NCBI RefSeq assembly: GCF_036924715.1
Contig: NZ_JAZHSB010000001.1
Coordinates: 5,695,001 to 5,759,000, forward strand
DNA from: Bradyrhizobium sp. AZCC 1721
GTDB taxonomy: Bacteria > Pseudomonadota > Alphaproteobacteria > Rhizobiales > Xanthobacteraceae
DNA: 64,000 bases
Direction: 5' to 3'
The position numbers and the translations under genes were made by a program. Under the pieces are notes generated by a model, which was given only the letters and a program-made list of their open reading frames with translations, ran no database searches and was not told the DNA's origin. Positions 40,687-49,221 of the stretch are shown here, piece by piece (the first letter of the stretch is position 1; the number at the start of each line of letters is the position of its first letter).

Positions 40687-41172
40687 ATGCAGATTGCGCT
40701 TTTCCAGCCCGACATCCCCCAGAACACCGGGACGATTCTGCGCCTGTGTGCCTGCCTGGGCGTGGCCGCCCATATCATTGAGCCGGCGGGATTCCCGACC
40801 TCTGATCGGCATTTCCGCCGCGCGGGAATGGACTATCTCGATCATGTCGTCCTTACCCGCCATGACTCATGGCCAAAATTCGAGCAATGGCGTAACGAGG
40901 CTGGTTCCCGGCTGGTGCTGTTTACGACCAAGGCGGCCGGTTCCTATCTGGATTTCCGCTATCGAAGTGACGACGTCCTATTATTCGGGCGGGAATCCGC
41001 AGGAGTTACCGACGAGGTCGTCTCCGCGGCCGACGCTCGGGTGACGATCCCGATAAGGCCGGGCTTGCGTTCGCTCAATGTGGCGATGGCGGCCGCCATG
41101 GCACTAGGCGAGGCGATGCGTCAGACGGGTCATCCGATTGCAGGCGAGATCGGGTCCAAGGAGAAGGTGTGA
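40687..41172 (+). CDS. trmL: tRNA (cytidine/uridine-34 2'-O)-methyltransferase TrmL
   Basis: A 161-residue SPOUT (trefoil-knot) methyltransferase that modifies the wobble base of leucine tRNAs. Visible are MQIALFQPDIPQNTGTILRL with the catalytic region, DVLLFGRESAGVTDEVV and the knot motif IPIRPGLRSLNVAMAAAMAL. Length is as expected. Its stop overlaps the GTG of queE by four bases, so both are co-translated tRNA modification genes. Confidence 0.93.
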   Translation: MQIALFQPDIPQNTGTILRLCACLGVAAHIIEPAGFPTSDRHFRRAGMDYLDHVVLTRHDSWPKFEQWRNEAGSRLVLFTTKAAGSYLDFRYRSDDVLLFGRESAGVTDEVVSAADARVTIPIRPGLRSLNVAMAAAMALGEAMRQTGHPIAGEIGSKEKV

Positions 41173-41801
41173 GCTACGCGGTCAAGGAAATATTTCTGAC
41201 GTTGCAGGGCGAAGGCGCACATGCCGGCCGCGCGGCAGTGTTTTGCCGTTTTTCCGGCTGCAACCTCTGGAGCGGCCGCGAACAGGACCGCATGAGCGCC
41301 ACCTGCCAGTTCTGCGATACCGACTTTGTCGGCACCGACGGCACGCTCGGCGGCCGCTATGCCACGGCGGACGAACTCGCCGACACCATCGCCGGGCAAT
41401 GGACCGGCGAGAATACCAACCGCTACGTGGTCCTGACCGGCGGCGAGCCTCTGCTGCAGGTCGATCCCCCCTTCATCGATGCGCTGCATGCGCGCGGCTT
41501 CGCCGTTGGCATCGAGACCAACGGCACGATCGAACCGCCCGAAGGGATCGACTGGGTCTGCGTCAGTCCGAAAGCCGGCGCCGATCTCGTAGTGCACCGC
41601 GGCCACGAATTGAAGCTGGTCTATCCGCAAGCAGGCGCAGCGCCGGAAGATTTTGTGAGGCTCGATTTCGAGCGCTTTTCGCTGCAGCCGATGGATGGAC
41701 CCGACGTGCTCGAAAACACCGCGCGTGCGGTCGACTACTGCCTGCGCCATCCGCAATGGCGGCTCAGCCTGCAGACGCACAAGACACTTGGCATCAGATA
41801 A
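41169..41801 (+). CDS. queE: 7-carboxy-7-deazaguanine synthase QueE
   Basis: A 210-residue radical SAM enzyme of the pathway to queuosine precursors. It shows YAVKEIFLTLQGEGAHAGRA, the cluster motif FSGCNLWSG followed by CQFCDTDF (the family's expanded Cys spacing), VVLTGGEPLLQVDPPFIDAL and VGIETNGTIEPPEG. GTG start overlaps the trmL stop. The stop TAA spans the junction of a 15-base tandem duplication (41786-41815). queD follows 31 bases later. queC and queF are not in this window. Confidence 0.95.
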   Translation: MSYAVKEIFLTLQGEGAHAGRAAVFCRFSGCNLWSGREQDRMSATCQFCDTDFVGTDGTLGGRYATADELADTIAGQWTGENTNRYVVLTGGEPLLQVDPPFIDALHARGFAVGIETNGTIEPPEGIDWVCVSPKAGADLVVHRGHELKLVYPQAGAAPEDFVRLDFERFSLQPMDGPDVLENTARAVDYCLRHPQWRLSLQTHKTLGIR

Positions 41802-41815
41802 CTTGGCATCAGATA
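41786..41815 (+). repeat. 15-base tandem duplication at the queE stop
   Basis: ACTTGGCATCAGATA occurs twice in direct succession. The first copy provides the last QueE codons and most of the TAA stop; the second forms part of the leader of queD. Without it, the frame would end at TAG one codon position equivalent, so the protein is unaffected. Confidence 0.85.
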
Positions 41816-41832
41816 GGATTTAGATTTTCAAG

Positions 41833-42198
41833 ATGTGGGAACTGACGAAATCGTTTCGCTTCGAAGCTGCGCATTCCCTGAAGGGAACGACCTTCGGCGC
41901 GGCCAGCGAGGAAATTCACGGCCACTCGTTTCGCGCCGAAGTGAGCGTGCGCGGCACGCCCGACCCGGAAACCGGCATGGTGCTCGATCTCGGCCTGCTC
42001 GAACGCAGCATGGAAGAAGTTCGCAAAGCACTCGACCACAAGCTCCTCAACAAGGTCGAGGCGCTGGGGACGCCGACGCTGGAAAACATTTCGCGCTACA
42101 TCTTCGAGCGGGTCCAGCACGCAGGCCAAGTTACTCGCGTCAGCGTTCATCGCGACAGTTGTAACGAGAGCTGCACGTATTTCGGGCCGCAAGGCTAA
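41833..42198 (+). CDS. queD: 6-carboxytetrahydropterin synthase QueD
   Basis: A 121-residue T-fold enzyme that makes 6-carboxytetrahydropterin for queuosine. It has the zinc ligands FRFEAAHSLKG, HGHSFRAEV, the catalytic DHKLLNKVEALGTPTLENIS and the closing VSVHRDSCNESCTYFG. Second or third gene of trmL-queE-queD. A palindromic repeat follows. Confidence 0.95.
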   Translation: MWELTKSFRFEAAHSLKGTTFGAASEEIHGHSFRAEVSVRGTPDPETGMVLDLGLLERSMEEVRKALDHKLLNKVEALGTPTLENISRYIFERVQHAGQVTRVSVHRDSCNESCTYFGPQG

Positions 42199-42205
42199 CT
42201 TTCAC

Positions 42206-42288
42206 CGTCATTGCGAGGAGCGGAAGCGACGAAGCAATCCAGTACTTTCATGCCACGATGGATTGCTTCGCTTCGCTCGCAATGACGG
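42206..42288. repeat. Palindromic intergenic repeat (GTCATTGCGAG family), copy 3
   Basis: The compact form: CGTCATTGCGAGGAGCGGAA, GCGACGAAGCAATCCA, then GGATTGCTTCGCTTCGCTCG and CAATGACGG. It folds into a long stem between queD and hemF. Confidence 0.85.
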
Positions 42289-42311
42289 AAAGGTAACGTT
42301 GGGAATTCCTA

Positions 42312-43199
42312 ATGGACGTATCCGTCATCGAGGATCGCAAGACGCGCGCGAGAGCCTGGTTCGAAGCGCTGCGCAACGACATCTGCGCGGCCTTCGAAAA
42401 GCTGGAAGACGACGCGCCGCCTGCCCTCTATCCCGGCGAGGCCGGTCGCTTCGTCCGCACGTCCTGGGACCGCACCGACCACACCGGCAAGCCCGGCGGC
42501 GGCGGGGTGATGTCGATGATGCGTGGGCGGCTGTTCGAGAAAGTCGGCGTGCACTGCTCGACCGTGCATGGCGAGTTCGCGCCGGAATTCCGCGCGCAGA
42601 TACCCGGCGCGGCCGACGATCCCAGGTTCTGGGCGTCGGGCATTTCGCTGATCGCGCACATGCGCAACCCGCATGTGCCGGCGGTGCACATGAACACCCG
42701 CTTTGTGGTCACCACCAAGGCCTGGTTCGGCGGCGGGGCGGATCTGACGCCGGTGCTCGACCGCCGGCGGACCCAGGATGACCCCGACACGCTCGCTTTC
42801 CATCAGGCGATGAAAGAGGCCTGCGGGAGATCGAACGGCGTGGCCGATTACGACAAGTACAAAAAATGGTGCGACGAATATTTCTATCTGCCGCACCGCA
42901 AGGAAGCGCGCGGCATCGGCGGCATCTTCTACGACTGGCACGATTCAGGTGACTGGGACGCCGACCTCGCCTTTACGCAGGAGGTCGGCCGCGCCTTCCT
43001 GAAAATCTATCCTGAACTGGTCCGCCGCAATTTCGCCCTTCCCTGGAATGCCGCCGACCGCGAGGAACAGTTGATCCGGCGCGGGCGCTACGTCGAGTTC
43101 AACCTGCTCTACGACCGCGGCACGATCTTCGGGCTAAAGACTGGCGGCAATGTGGATTCCATCCTCTCGTCGATGCCGCCGGAGGTAAAGTGGCCATGA
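42312..43199 (+). CDS. hemF: Oxygen-dependent coproporphyrinogen III oxidase
   Basis: A 295-residue HemF converting coproporphyrinogen III to protoporphyrinogen IX in heme synthesis. It shows the family's GGGGVMSMMRGRLFEKVGVH, the active-site NPHVPAVHMNTRFVVTT, WFGGGADLTPVL, CDEYFYLPHRKEARGIGGIF and YVEFNLLYDRGTIFGLKTGG. Length is normal. The nearby bc1 genes create heme demand, but no shared control is seen. Confidence 0.97.
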   Translation: MDVSVIEDRKTRARAWFEALRNDICAAFEKLEDDAPPALYPGEAGRFVRTSWDRTDHTGKPGGGGVMSMMRGRLFEKVGVHCSTVHGEFAPEFRAQIPGAADDPRFWASGISLIAHMRNPHVPAVHMNTRFVVTTKAWFGGGADLTPVLDRRRTQDDPDTLAFHQAMKEACGRSNGVADYDKYKKWCDEYFYLPHRKEARGIGGIFYDWHDSGDWDADLAFTQEVGRAFLKIYPELVRRNFALPWNAADREEQLIRRGRYVEFNLLYDRGTIFGLKTGGNVDSILSSMPPEVKWP

Positions 43200-43268
43200 T
43201 CGCATGATCGGGTTGTCATGACTGATCGCTATGGTGCGATTCGTGTCATGTCATCCGAGGAGTAGATC

Positions 43269-43532
43269 ATGGATTTGAAACCAGGCGACGTCGTCATTCT
43301 GAAGTCCGGCGGCCATCCTCTCAGTGTGGTGGAGGTCAAGGACGGCAACGTTGCGTGCGTATGGATGGGCAATGAAGGCGATCTGTTCCGCGAGACGCTG
43401 CCGCTTGCCGTCCTAGAGCTCGCCGAAGCCGATACGTCAGAGGACGACGAAGACGAAGAAGACGACGAAGACGAGGACGAAGAGGAAGCCGAGGACGAGG
43501 AAGAGGACGACCGCGCCAACAAGGTTGCGTGA
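43269..43532 (+). CDS. DUF2158/YodC-like small protein with a poly-acidic tail
   Basis: An 87-residue protein. Residues 1-35 match the DUF2158 pattern: MDLKPGDVVILKSGGHPLSV followed by a CVWM segment in place of the usual CxWF. Residues about 57-80 are almost entirely Asp and Glu (EDDEDEEDDEDEDEEEAEDE), encoded by a mixed GAC/GAA/GAG tract. GAGGAG precedes the ATG. Function is unknown; the acidic tail could mediate binding to basic proteins or metal. Confidence 0.75.
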   Translation: MDLKPGDVVILKSGGHPLSVVEVKDGNVACVWMGNEGDLFRETLPLAVLELAEADTSEDDEDEEDDEDEDEEEAEDEEEDDRANKVA

Positions 43533-43543
43533 GGCACTTTTTG

Positions 43544-43574
43544 ACGCCGCCGGGCTTCCATGGTCCGGCGGCGT
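43544..43574. terminator. Strong GC hairpin after the DUF2158 gene
   Basis: ACGCCGCCGG and CCGGCGGCGT form a 10-bp stem around an 11-base loop, 12 bases after the stop codon. No T-run follows on the plus strand, so it may be an attenuating or stabilising hairpin instead of a classical terminator. Confidence 0.45.
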
Positions 43575-43677
43575 GGTTTCCCGGGATTGGACCCGGTGCG
43601 GGTGATCTGATATTCGCGACAAGTGCGCCGCTGCTTCCCGCGGCCGATGACGCTTGAAGTGAGATGGCCGCGAAACA

Positions 43678-44406
43678 ATGATCCACCTGCCCCGCGCGAT
43701 GCTGATCGATATGGACGACACCATCCTGTCGGCCTATGGACGTCCGGAGATCGCCTGGCACAATGTCACGTCCGAGTTCGCCGCCGAGTTCGAGCCCCTG
43801 ACCTCGCAGCAGGTTGCCGTCGCCGTTCTGGACTCCGCGCGCAAATTCTGGGCTGTTGCCGAAGCCGAATGGCGGCTGAAGCTCGATGAAGCACGGCGCC
43901 TCACCGTCAGAAACGGATTTGCCGCGCTTGCCGAAGACGGCCACGTCCTGCCTGAAGACCTCGCGACACGGTTGGCCGACCGCTTTACCGCCTACCGCGA
44001 AGAGGAAATGTTCGTCTTCCCCGGCGCGCATGACGCCATCGACGAATTGAAGGCACGCGGCGTGAAGCTGGCGCTGGTCACGAACGGCGCCGCGGGTACC
44101 CAGCGCGCCAAGGTCGAACGCTTCGCGCTATCGCACCGCTTCGATCACATCCAGATCGAGGGCGAGCACGGCTTCGGCAAACCGGACGAGCGCGCTTATC
44201 TGCACGCGATGCAGGCGCTTGGCGTCACCGCGCCCGAAACCTGGATGATCGGCGACAATCTCGAATGGGAGGTGGTGGCGCCGCAACGGCTTGGCATCTA
44301 TGCCATCTGGATCGACGTGCATGGCGACGGCCTGCCGCCGGATTCCACGGTGAAGCCCGACCGCATCATCCGCTCGCTGACGGAACTGCTGCCCCGCCAA
44401 GGCTGA
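43678..44406 (+). CDS. HAD-superfamily hydrolase
   Basis: A 242-residue haloacid dehalogenase-like phosphatase. Motif I is AMLIDMDDTILSAYGRPEIA (Asp nucleophile and acid), motif II VKLALVTNGAAGTQRAKVER, motif III Lys in HGFGKPDERAY and motif IV WMIGDNLEWEVVAPQRLG. The helical cap lies between residues 20 and 110. The substrate cannot be deduced. Confidence 0.9.
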   Translation: MIHLPRAMLIDMDDTILSAYGRPEIAWHNVTSEFAAEFEPLTSQQVAVAVLDSARKFWAVAEAEWRLKLDEARRLTVRNGFAALAEDGHVLPEDLATRLADRFTAYREEEMFVFPGAHDAIDELKARGVKLALVTNGAAGTQRAKVERFALSHRFDHIQIEGEHGFGKPDERAYLHAMQALGVTAPETWMIGDNLEWEVVAPQRLGIYAIWIDVHGDGLPPDSTVKPDRIIRSLTELLPRQG

Positions 44407-44456
44407 CGGCCCAAGAGCTGACGGCGGCTCCCTGCCCATCACACGATCGCGTGTAG

Positions 44457-44472
44457 TGTGAGTTGTCTCACA
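44457..44472. promoter_or_regulatory. Inverted repeat upstream of the unknown membrane-anchored protein
   Basis: TGTGAG-TTGT-CTCACA is a perfect 6-4-6 dyad 75 bases before the ATG at 44547. A weaker dyad ACACG-ATCG-CGTGT precedes it. Function is not known. Confidence 0.3.
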
Positions 44473-44546
44473 GAGCCGAGGCCGACAATCCCAGATTGTG
44501 TCGAGATTGGTTCAAGGTTGAAGTCCAAGGGCTGGGGAGTTCACCG

Positions 44547-45587
44547 ATGCCGAACGACGACACGCATGACATCGCACCGAAAGCCGCTCCGCTCAGGTGG
44601 CTCTGGAAGTTCAATCACGGGCTCGACATCGTCAAAGGCCTGTCGCTGGTTACGGTGCTGAGCAGCCTCTTGGTCGGCTACTTCCAATATCTCAACGCCT
44701 ATCAGGAGAAGGTGAGCAGCCAGGCCAAGGAAGACATGAACTCGGCCGCCGCAACTTTCACCGAGATCTCACACGCATTCTCCAAAATGCAGGGGCTGCA
44801 GCAAACCCTTTACACCGACTTCGTGCGCGCCGTCGGCGAGAAATCCGATGCCAGCGACAAGGCGCTGGCCACCAGCAACGCGCGGGCGATTTCGGAACGT
44901 TATGAGAAAGCACGGAACGAACTCCGTGAAAACATCGACCTCCTCACCCGAAAGGCCGAAATCTACATCGACTGGGCCAGCAATACATATCGCGATCCGG
45001 CCGAGAAGCGTAACGTCGACGAGGACCCGCTGTCACGACGGGTGTTGCGCGACTACGCCTTCGATTGTTCCGACAAGTTCAATTTTCCGGCCTTCGGAAA
45101 CGTGCACGCGCCGGATGACGACACACCACCCAAGGAAGTGGCCGACGACAAATATTGCACGATGGCCGAAAAACGTGGCGTTGACGATACGACCACACCG
45201 AAAGACGCGTTCATCCGAATCTGCGCCGGCCCTCAAGACAGGGCAGCAAAGCGAATCTACTGGTACAGCGCCAAGCACCATGTCCTGACGATGCATTACT
45301 GCTTCGAGGCCGCGCACAACAAGCTGGCGGCGGCGCGGCAATGGGCCGCCGGGAGCGTCGGCGACGCCGCGAAGGAAAGCGATATTCTCCAGGGAGAAAA
45401 GGAGATCAACGCTGAACTGGACGATCTGGCTGGCCGGATCAATGCGTTCAGCAGTCTGGCGCTGTATCAGTTGGAGCAAATTCGGGTGAAATATCGCCCG
45501 GCCGGCCTTTGGTGCAACGTGCCCTTTGTCTGGAACATATCAAGCTTGAACTGCTTCCCGATCCGCACGGCATCGCTCACGCGTTGA
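44547..45587 (+). CDS. Unknown membrane-anchored protein with a helical extracytoplasmic part
   Basis: A 346-residue protein with one membrane segment at residues about 30-50 (IVKGLSLVTVLSSLLVGYFQ), followed by long helical stretches (YQEKVSSQAKEDMNSAAATF, SERYEKARNELRENIDLLTR), then a region with scattered cysteines (YAFDCSDKFNF, DKYCTMAEK, FIRICAGPQ, MHYCFEAAHNK, LWCNVPF, LNCFPI). GGGGAG precedes ATG 44547. I recognise no family. The cysteines could form disulfides if the C-terminal part is periplasmic. The gene converges with the TSUP gene, with five bases between stops. Confidence 0.65.
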   Translation: MPNDDTHDIAPKAAPLRWLWKFNHGLDIVKGLSLVTVLSSLLVGYFQYLNAYQEKVSSQAKEDMNSAAATFTEISHAFSKMQGLQQTLYTDFVRAVGEKSDASDKALATSNARAISERYEKARNELRENIDLLTRKAEIYIDWASNTYRDPAEKRNVDEDPLSRRVLRDYAFDCSDKFNFPAFGNVHAPDDDTPPKEVADDKYCTMAEKRGVDDTTTPKDAFIRICAGPQDRAAKRIYWYSAKHHVLTMHYCFEAAHNKLAAARQWAAGSVGDAAKESDILQGEKEINAELDDLAGRINAFSSLALYQLEQIRVKYRPAGLWCNVPFVWNISSLNCFPIRTASLTR

Positions 45588-45592
45588 TCCGA

Positions 45593-46354
45593 TCAGTGCC
45601 GCAGCGCCGCGGTGATCATGACGAGGCCGCCGACAATCACGGCGGCGTCGAGGATCGCAGTATGGATATGCACCGGCATGCGTTCAACGAAGGCCTTGGC
45701 AAGGAACGCGCCGGGAATTGCGATGGCGCCGATCAGGAGCGCGAAGGCAAGCACCTGCGCGGTGACGACGCCGGCAAGGCCGAACACCAAAATCTTGATG
45801 AGACCGGTCACGACCGAGATCACCGCGTCGGTAGCGATCACGGCAGCTCCCTCGAGGCCGGACGCCATCAGCAGCGACAACAGGATCACGCCCGAACCCG
45901 ATGTGCCGCCGACCACCACGCCATAACCCACCGCGCTCACGCCAAGGCCGGTATCGCCGATCTTGATATCGCGGTGCTTGGCCAGCCGGCGTAGCGGCAC
46001 GCTTAGGATCAGCATGCCGCCGATCACGAACGCCGCGCCGGCGCTGGTTAGCCGCGTGTAGCCATAGGCGCCGAGCGCCGTCGTCAGCATGGCGGCGCCG
46101 ATCACGATCAGGGCGCGACGCCGGTCGGCGTAGCGAAAATACGCCACGAATCGGCTGATATTGGTGAAGATCGCTGAGATCGCGATGATCGGCACCACGG
46201 GCTCGGCGCCGACCAGCGGCACCAGCACCAGCGGCATCAAGGCGCCGGTACCATAGCCAGCAAGCCCGCCGATGACGGAGGCCAATAGCGCCATGCCTCC
46301 AACCAGCACGAGTTGACCGAGCGAAACGTCGGCAAACCCGGCCAGAATATTCAC
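45593..46354 (-). CDS. TauE/SafE (TSUP) family membrane exporter
   Basis: A 253-residue polytopic protein of the TSUP family with about eight membrane segments. The two halves carry the family's glycine/proline repeats: GGLAGYGTGALMPLVLVPLV and VVVGGTSGSGVILLSLLMAS. Relatives export sulfite or organosulfonates. Last gene of a five-gene operon; its ATG overlaps the stop of the CCA-adding enzyme gene by four bases (ATGA). Confidence 0.85.
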   Translation of the reverse strand: MNILAGFADVSLGQLVLVGGMALLASVIGGLAGYGTGALMPLVLVPLVGAEPVVPIIAISAIFTNISRFVAYFRYADRRRALIVIGAAMLTTALGAYGYTRLTSAGAAFVIGGMLILSVPLRRLAKHRDIKIGDTGLGVSAVGYGVVVGGTSGSGVILLSLLMASGLEGAAVIATDAVISVVTGLIKILVFGLAGVVTAQVLAFALLIGAIAIPGAFLAKAFVERMPVHIHTAILDAAVIVGGLVMITAALRH

Positions 46355-47610
46355 AGCCGGTGATCGCGGGTGAAACGGGCGGCGGCCCGGTCGGCGATCG
46401 CGGCAAGGGCGGATGGTTCAAGCGGAAAATCCGCGGCCAACCAGGCGTCTTCCGCAAGCGCCAGCACGTGACCGAGACCGGGACCTTCGGCAATGCCGCG
46501 GGAGATAAAATCGGCCGCCTTCAGCGGAAATTTCGGCGCGCTCCAGCGCTGCGGCAAGGTTGCAAGCTCATGCCAGCGCGCGTCGCCATTGCCGACGCCG
46601 CCTGCCCGCGCCCACGCCAGCATCAGCCGGTCTCGATACGGATCCTCGCCGAGCCGATAGAGAAGCTGTCGCGCACGCGCGTCGTCCTTGCTCGCGAGCC
46701 GCCACCAGCGATGGCCCATCGAATCCAGCGCTTTGGTTTCCGCGTTGGAAAGCCGAAGCCGTGCCGAGACGCGCCTGGCGTCCTCGGTGACGGCGACCGT
46801 GAGCGCGGCCAGCCGGCGCACGGCGCTTGGCGGCAGGCCCAGCGCCCGTTCGGCCGCGATCATCGCCGCGAATGTCCCCGTATAGGTGACGCCGCCGAAG
46901 ATCGGTAGCAGCAGGCCGGCATCCGCCATCGCCTGCACCGCAACCGCGGCGCCTTCTGCGATCAACAGCTTCAACATCTCCATGCGCACGCGTTCGGCGG
47001 AAAGGCTCGAAAGCCCCGCACGCCCATCGATGCAGGCGAGATATCCGGCACGGTCTGGCTCGCCCGCCCCGTAGGCGGCATGCATGCGAAAGAAGCGCAG
47101 GATGCGCAAATAATCCTCAGCGATGCGCTGGCCGGCGTCGCCGATGAAACGCACGCGTTTGGCCTGGATATCGGCAAGCCCGCCGACGTGGTCGTGCACG
47201 ACGCCCTCGGCATCGACCGAAAGCCCGTTGATGGTGAAATCGCGCCGTTCCGCATCGCGAACCCAGTCCCGCCCGAACGCAACCCTGGCCTTGCGGCCAA
47301 AGGTCTCGGTGTCCTCACGCAAGGTCGTGACCTCGAATGGGTGGGATTCGACGACCAGCGTGACCGTGCCGTGGTCGATGCCGGTCGGGACGCATTTGAT
47401 GCCGGCCGCCTTGGCGCGGCGGACGACCTCGTCGGGCAAGGCCGTCGTCGCGATATCGATGTCGCCGAGAGGAATTTTCAGAAGCGCATTGCGCACGGCA
47501 CCACCGATCACGCGGGCTTCCTCGCCATCGCCATTAAGCAGCGCGAGCACGCGCGCGGCCGGACCGGATCTGAGCCAGGGCGCGTCCGACAGCACGCGTG
47601 CCTCGCTCAT
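46351..47610 (-). CDS. cca: CCA tRNA nucleotidyltransferase
   Basis: A 419-residue class II nucleotidyltransferase of the poly(A) polymerase/CCA-adding family. It has ARVIGGAVRNALLKIPLGDI followed by the DxD (DIDIATTALPDEVV), TVTLVVESHPFEVTTLRED, RDAERRDFTINGLSVDAEG, and the RNA-binding domain IAEDYLRILRFFRMHAAYG. It repairs or builds the CCA end of tRNAs, required in alphaproteobacteria. A strong GGGGGGAG precedes ATG 47610. Overlaps upstream and downstream genes by four bases each. Confidence 0.92.
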   Translation of the reverse strand: MSEARVLSDAPWLRSGPAARVLALLNGDGEEARVIGGAVRNALLKIPLGDIDIATTALPDEVVRRAKAAGIKCVPTGIDHGTVTLVVESHPFEVTTLREDTETFGRKARVAFGRDWVRDAERRDFTINGLSVDAEGVVHDHVGGLADIQAKRVRFIGDAGQRIAEDYLRILRFFRMHAAYGAGEPDRAGYLACIDGRAGLSSLSAERVRMEMLKLLIAEGAAVAVQAMADAGLLLPIFGGVTYTGTFAAMIAAERALGLPPSAVRRLAALTVAVTEDARRVSARLRLSNAETKALDSMGHRWWRLASKDDARARQLLYRLGEDPYRDRLMLAWARAGGVGNGDARWHELATLPQRWSAPKFPLKAADFISRGIAEGPGLGHVLALAEDAWLAADFPLEPSALAAIADRAAARFTRDHRL

Positions 47611-47870
47611 TTCTCCCCCCCGTGAACCAGCTTGCCGTCTTCCAGATGCGCGGGAACGTAGGTCGAATTCGGCGGCGCGCCGGAGAATTGGGCGAGCAGC
47701 ACGAAGCTGATCGCGACCAGCAGCAGCGATCCCAGCGCCAGTTTGGCGACAAGATGTGCCGGCCAGGAGGAGGACGCGAACACGCCGGAACGGGTGGCAA
47801 TCAGAAACAACGCGTAGGCCACGAACGGGACCAGGAATATTGCGATCTCGGTCAGAACCGGACGGATCAT
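47607..47870 (-). CDS. DUF6111-like small membrane protein
   Basis: An 87-residue protein with two membrane segments (EIAIFLVPFVAYALFLIATR, LVAKLALGSLLLVAISFVLL) and a C-terminal tail GAPPNSTYVPAHLEDGKLVH characteristic of the rhizobial DUF6111 family. It overlaps cca and the CoA pyrophosphatase gene by four bases on either side. Function unknown. Confidence 0.8.
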   Translation of the reverse strand: MIRPVLTEIAIFLVPFVAYALFLIATRSGVFASSSWPAHLVAKLALGSLLLVAISFVLLAQFSGAPPNSTYVPAHLEDGKLVHGGEK

Positions 47871-48541
47871 GCGAGATAAATCCGCTCATATAGCACGCGC
47901 AGGATTCCCGCGGTCGCACCCCATATGTAACGCTCGGCGAACGGCATGGCGTAATAGGAGCGCTCCATGCCGCGGAATTCCTTGGAATGGATCTGATGGT
48001 TCTCGGGATTCATCAGGAACGCCAGCGGCACCTCGAAGGCGTCGACCACCTCGCCTTCGTTGATCGTCAGCTCAAAGCCGGGCTTCACACGCGCCACCGT
48101 CGGCAGGATGCGAAACCCGAAGGCGGTTCCATAAAGATCCAGATAGCCGATCGGCTCGATGAACTCGCGCTTGAGGCCGATTTCCTCCTCTGCCTCGCGC
48201 AAGGCGGCATCGAGCGGGGAAGCGTCGATTGCGTCGATCTTGCCGCCCGGAAAGGAAATCTGGCCGGCGTGGCTGGAGAGATGCGGCGAGCGCTGCGTCA
48301 GCAGCACCGTCGGCTCGCGGTGATCGACCACCGGGATCAGCACCGCCGCCGGGCGCACCGGCTGCTCGCGCGCCACGATCTCGAGCATGCGATCATTGCC
48401 CGCATCGCCCGTCTTCGGAATGACATTGGGATCGACCAGGCCGGGCGGCACGTCGAAGTTCAGCCGGGTCTTGCTTCGCGCGAAGAATTCCGTCGAGCTG
48501 ATCGGAGCCGCCTCCATCTTCGTCAGCATCGGCTCGTTCAA
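47867..48541 (-). CDS. CoA pyrophosphatase (NUDIX hydrolase)
   Basis: A 224-residue NUDIX protein. The NUDIX box is GGKIDAIDASPLDAALREAE then EEIGL, preceded by LLTQRSPHLSSHAGQISFPG, the CoA-pyrophosphatase-specific motif of the PcoA/NudL group. It hydrolyses coenzyme A or related dinucleotides. Second gene of the DUF1285-to-TSUP operon, with four-base overlaps at both ends. Confidence 0.92.
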   Translation of the reverse strand: MNEPMLTKMEAAPISSTEFFARSKTRLNFDVPPGLVDPNVIPKTGDAGNDRMLEIVAREQPVRPAAVLIPVVDHREPTVLLTQRSPHLSSHAGQISFPGGKIDAIDASPLDAALREAEEEIGLKREFIEPIGYLDLYGTAFGFRILPTVARVKPGFELTINEGEVVDAFEVPLAFLMNPENHQIHSKEFRGMERSYYAMPFAERYIWGATAGILRVLYERIYLA

Positions 48542-49179
48542 ACCGCATCCCTCACCTGCTTCGCGTCCGCCATGGCAAAGAACTCGCCGCCGGACTCGAT
48601 GCCAAACATCGGCTGACCATCGACCATCCGCTCCTCCCCCATGTCAACCAGATCGTAATAGAGCGCGCGCGTCACCTTCGCCCACAGATCGGCGCGGACG
48701 TGCAGATAGGGCGTCAGCCCGCCGTCGGCGGCCATCTCGAAGCGCAGGCGATGGCTGGAATCGCATGGCACCCAGTCGTCAACGTTGGTGCGGAAGCGCA
48801 ACAGCCGGCCGCGATCGCCGGCATCGTTTTGCATCTCCACTGCCAGGAACGGCGCATCGTCGACGCGGATGCCGACCTTCTCGACCGGGGTAACGAGAAA
48901 GTGCTTGCCGTCCTCGCGCTTGAGAATGGTCGAAAACAGCCGCACCAGCGCCGGCCGCCCGATTGGCGTCCCCATGTAGAACCACGTCCCATCGCCGGCG
49001 ATTCGCATGTCGAGATCGCCGCAGAACGGTGGATTCCACAGATGAACCGGAGGCAGTCCCTTCCCGGTTGGGGCGCGATTGACGGCTTCGGTGGCAGCAA
49101 CCGTCAGACCTTCAAGACCTTTGCTGTCGTGGCCCTTGCCTTCCTGACGCTGGCCGCTGGTTTGCCCTTGCTTCGCCAT
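48538..49179 (-). CDS. DUF1285 protein
   Basis: A 213-residue cytoplasmic protein whose core (residues about 45-200) shows the DUF1285 signature: LWNPPFCGDLDMRIAGDGTW, FYMGTPIGRPALVRLFSTIL, REDGKHFLVTPVEKVGIRVD, DDAPFLAVEMQND and the closing YLHVRADLWAKVTRALYYDL. The N-terminal 40 residues are polar. First gene of the operon; divergent from moxR across 260 bases. No function is established. Confidence 0.88.
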   Translation of the reverse strand: MAKQGQTSGQRQEGKGHDSKGLEGLTVAATEAVNRAPTGKGLPPVHLWNPPFCGDLDMRIAGDGTWFYMGTPIGRPALVRLFSTILKREDGKHFLVTPVEKVGIRVDDAPFLAVEMQNDAGDRGRLLRFRTNVDDWVPCDSSHRLRFEMAADGGLTPYLHVRADLWAKVTRALYYDLVDMGEERMVDGQPMFGIESGGEFFAMADAKQVRDAV

Positions 49180-49221
49180 TGTTTGCCCTGAGTCTCGGCG
49201 CCTCGATTGGCACGATTGGTG

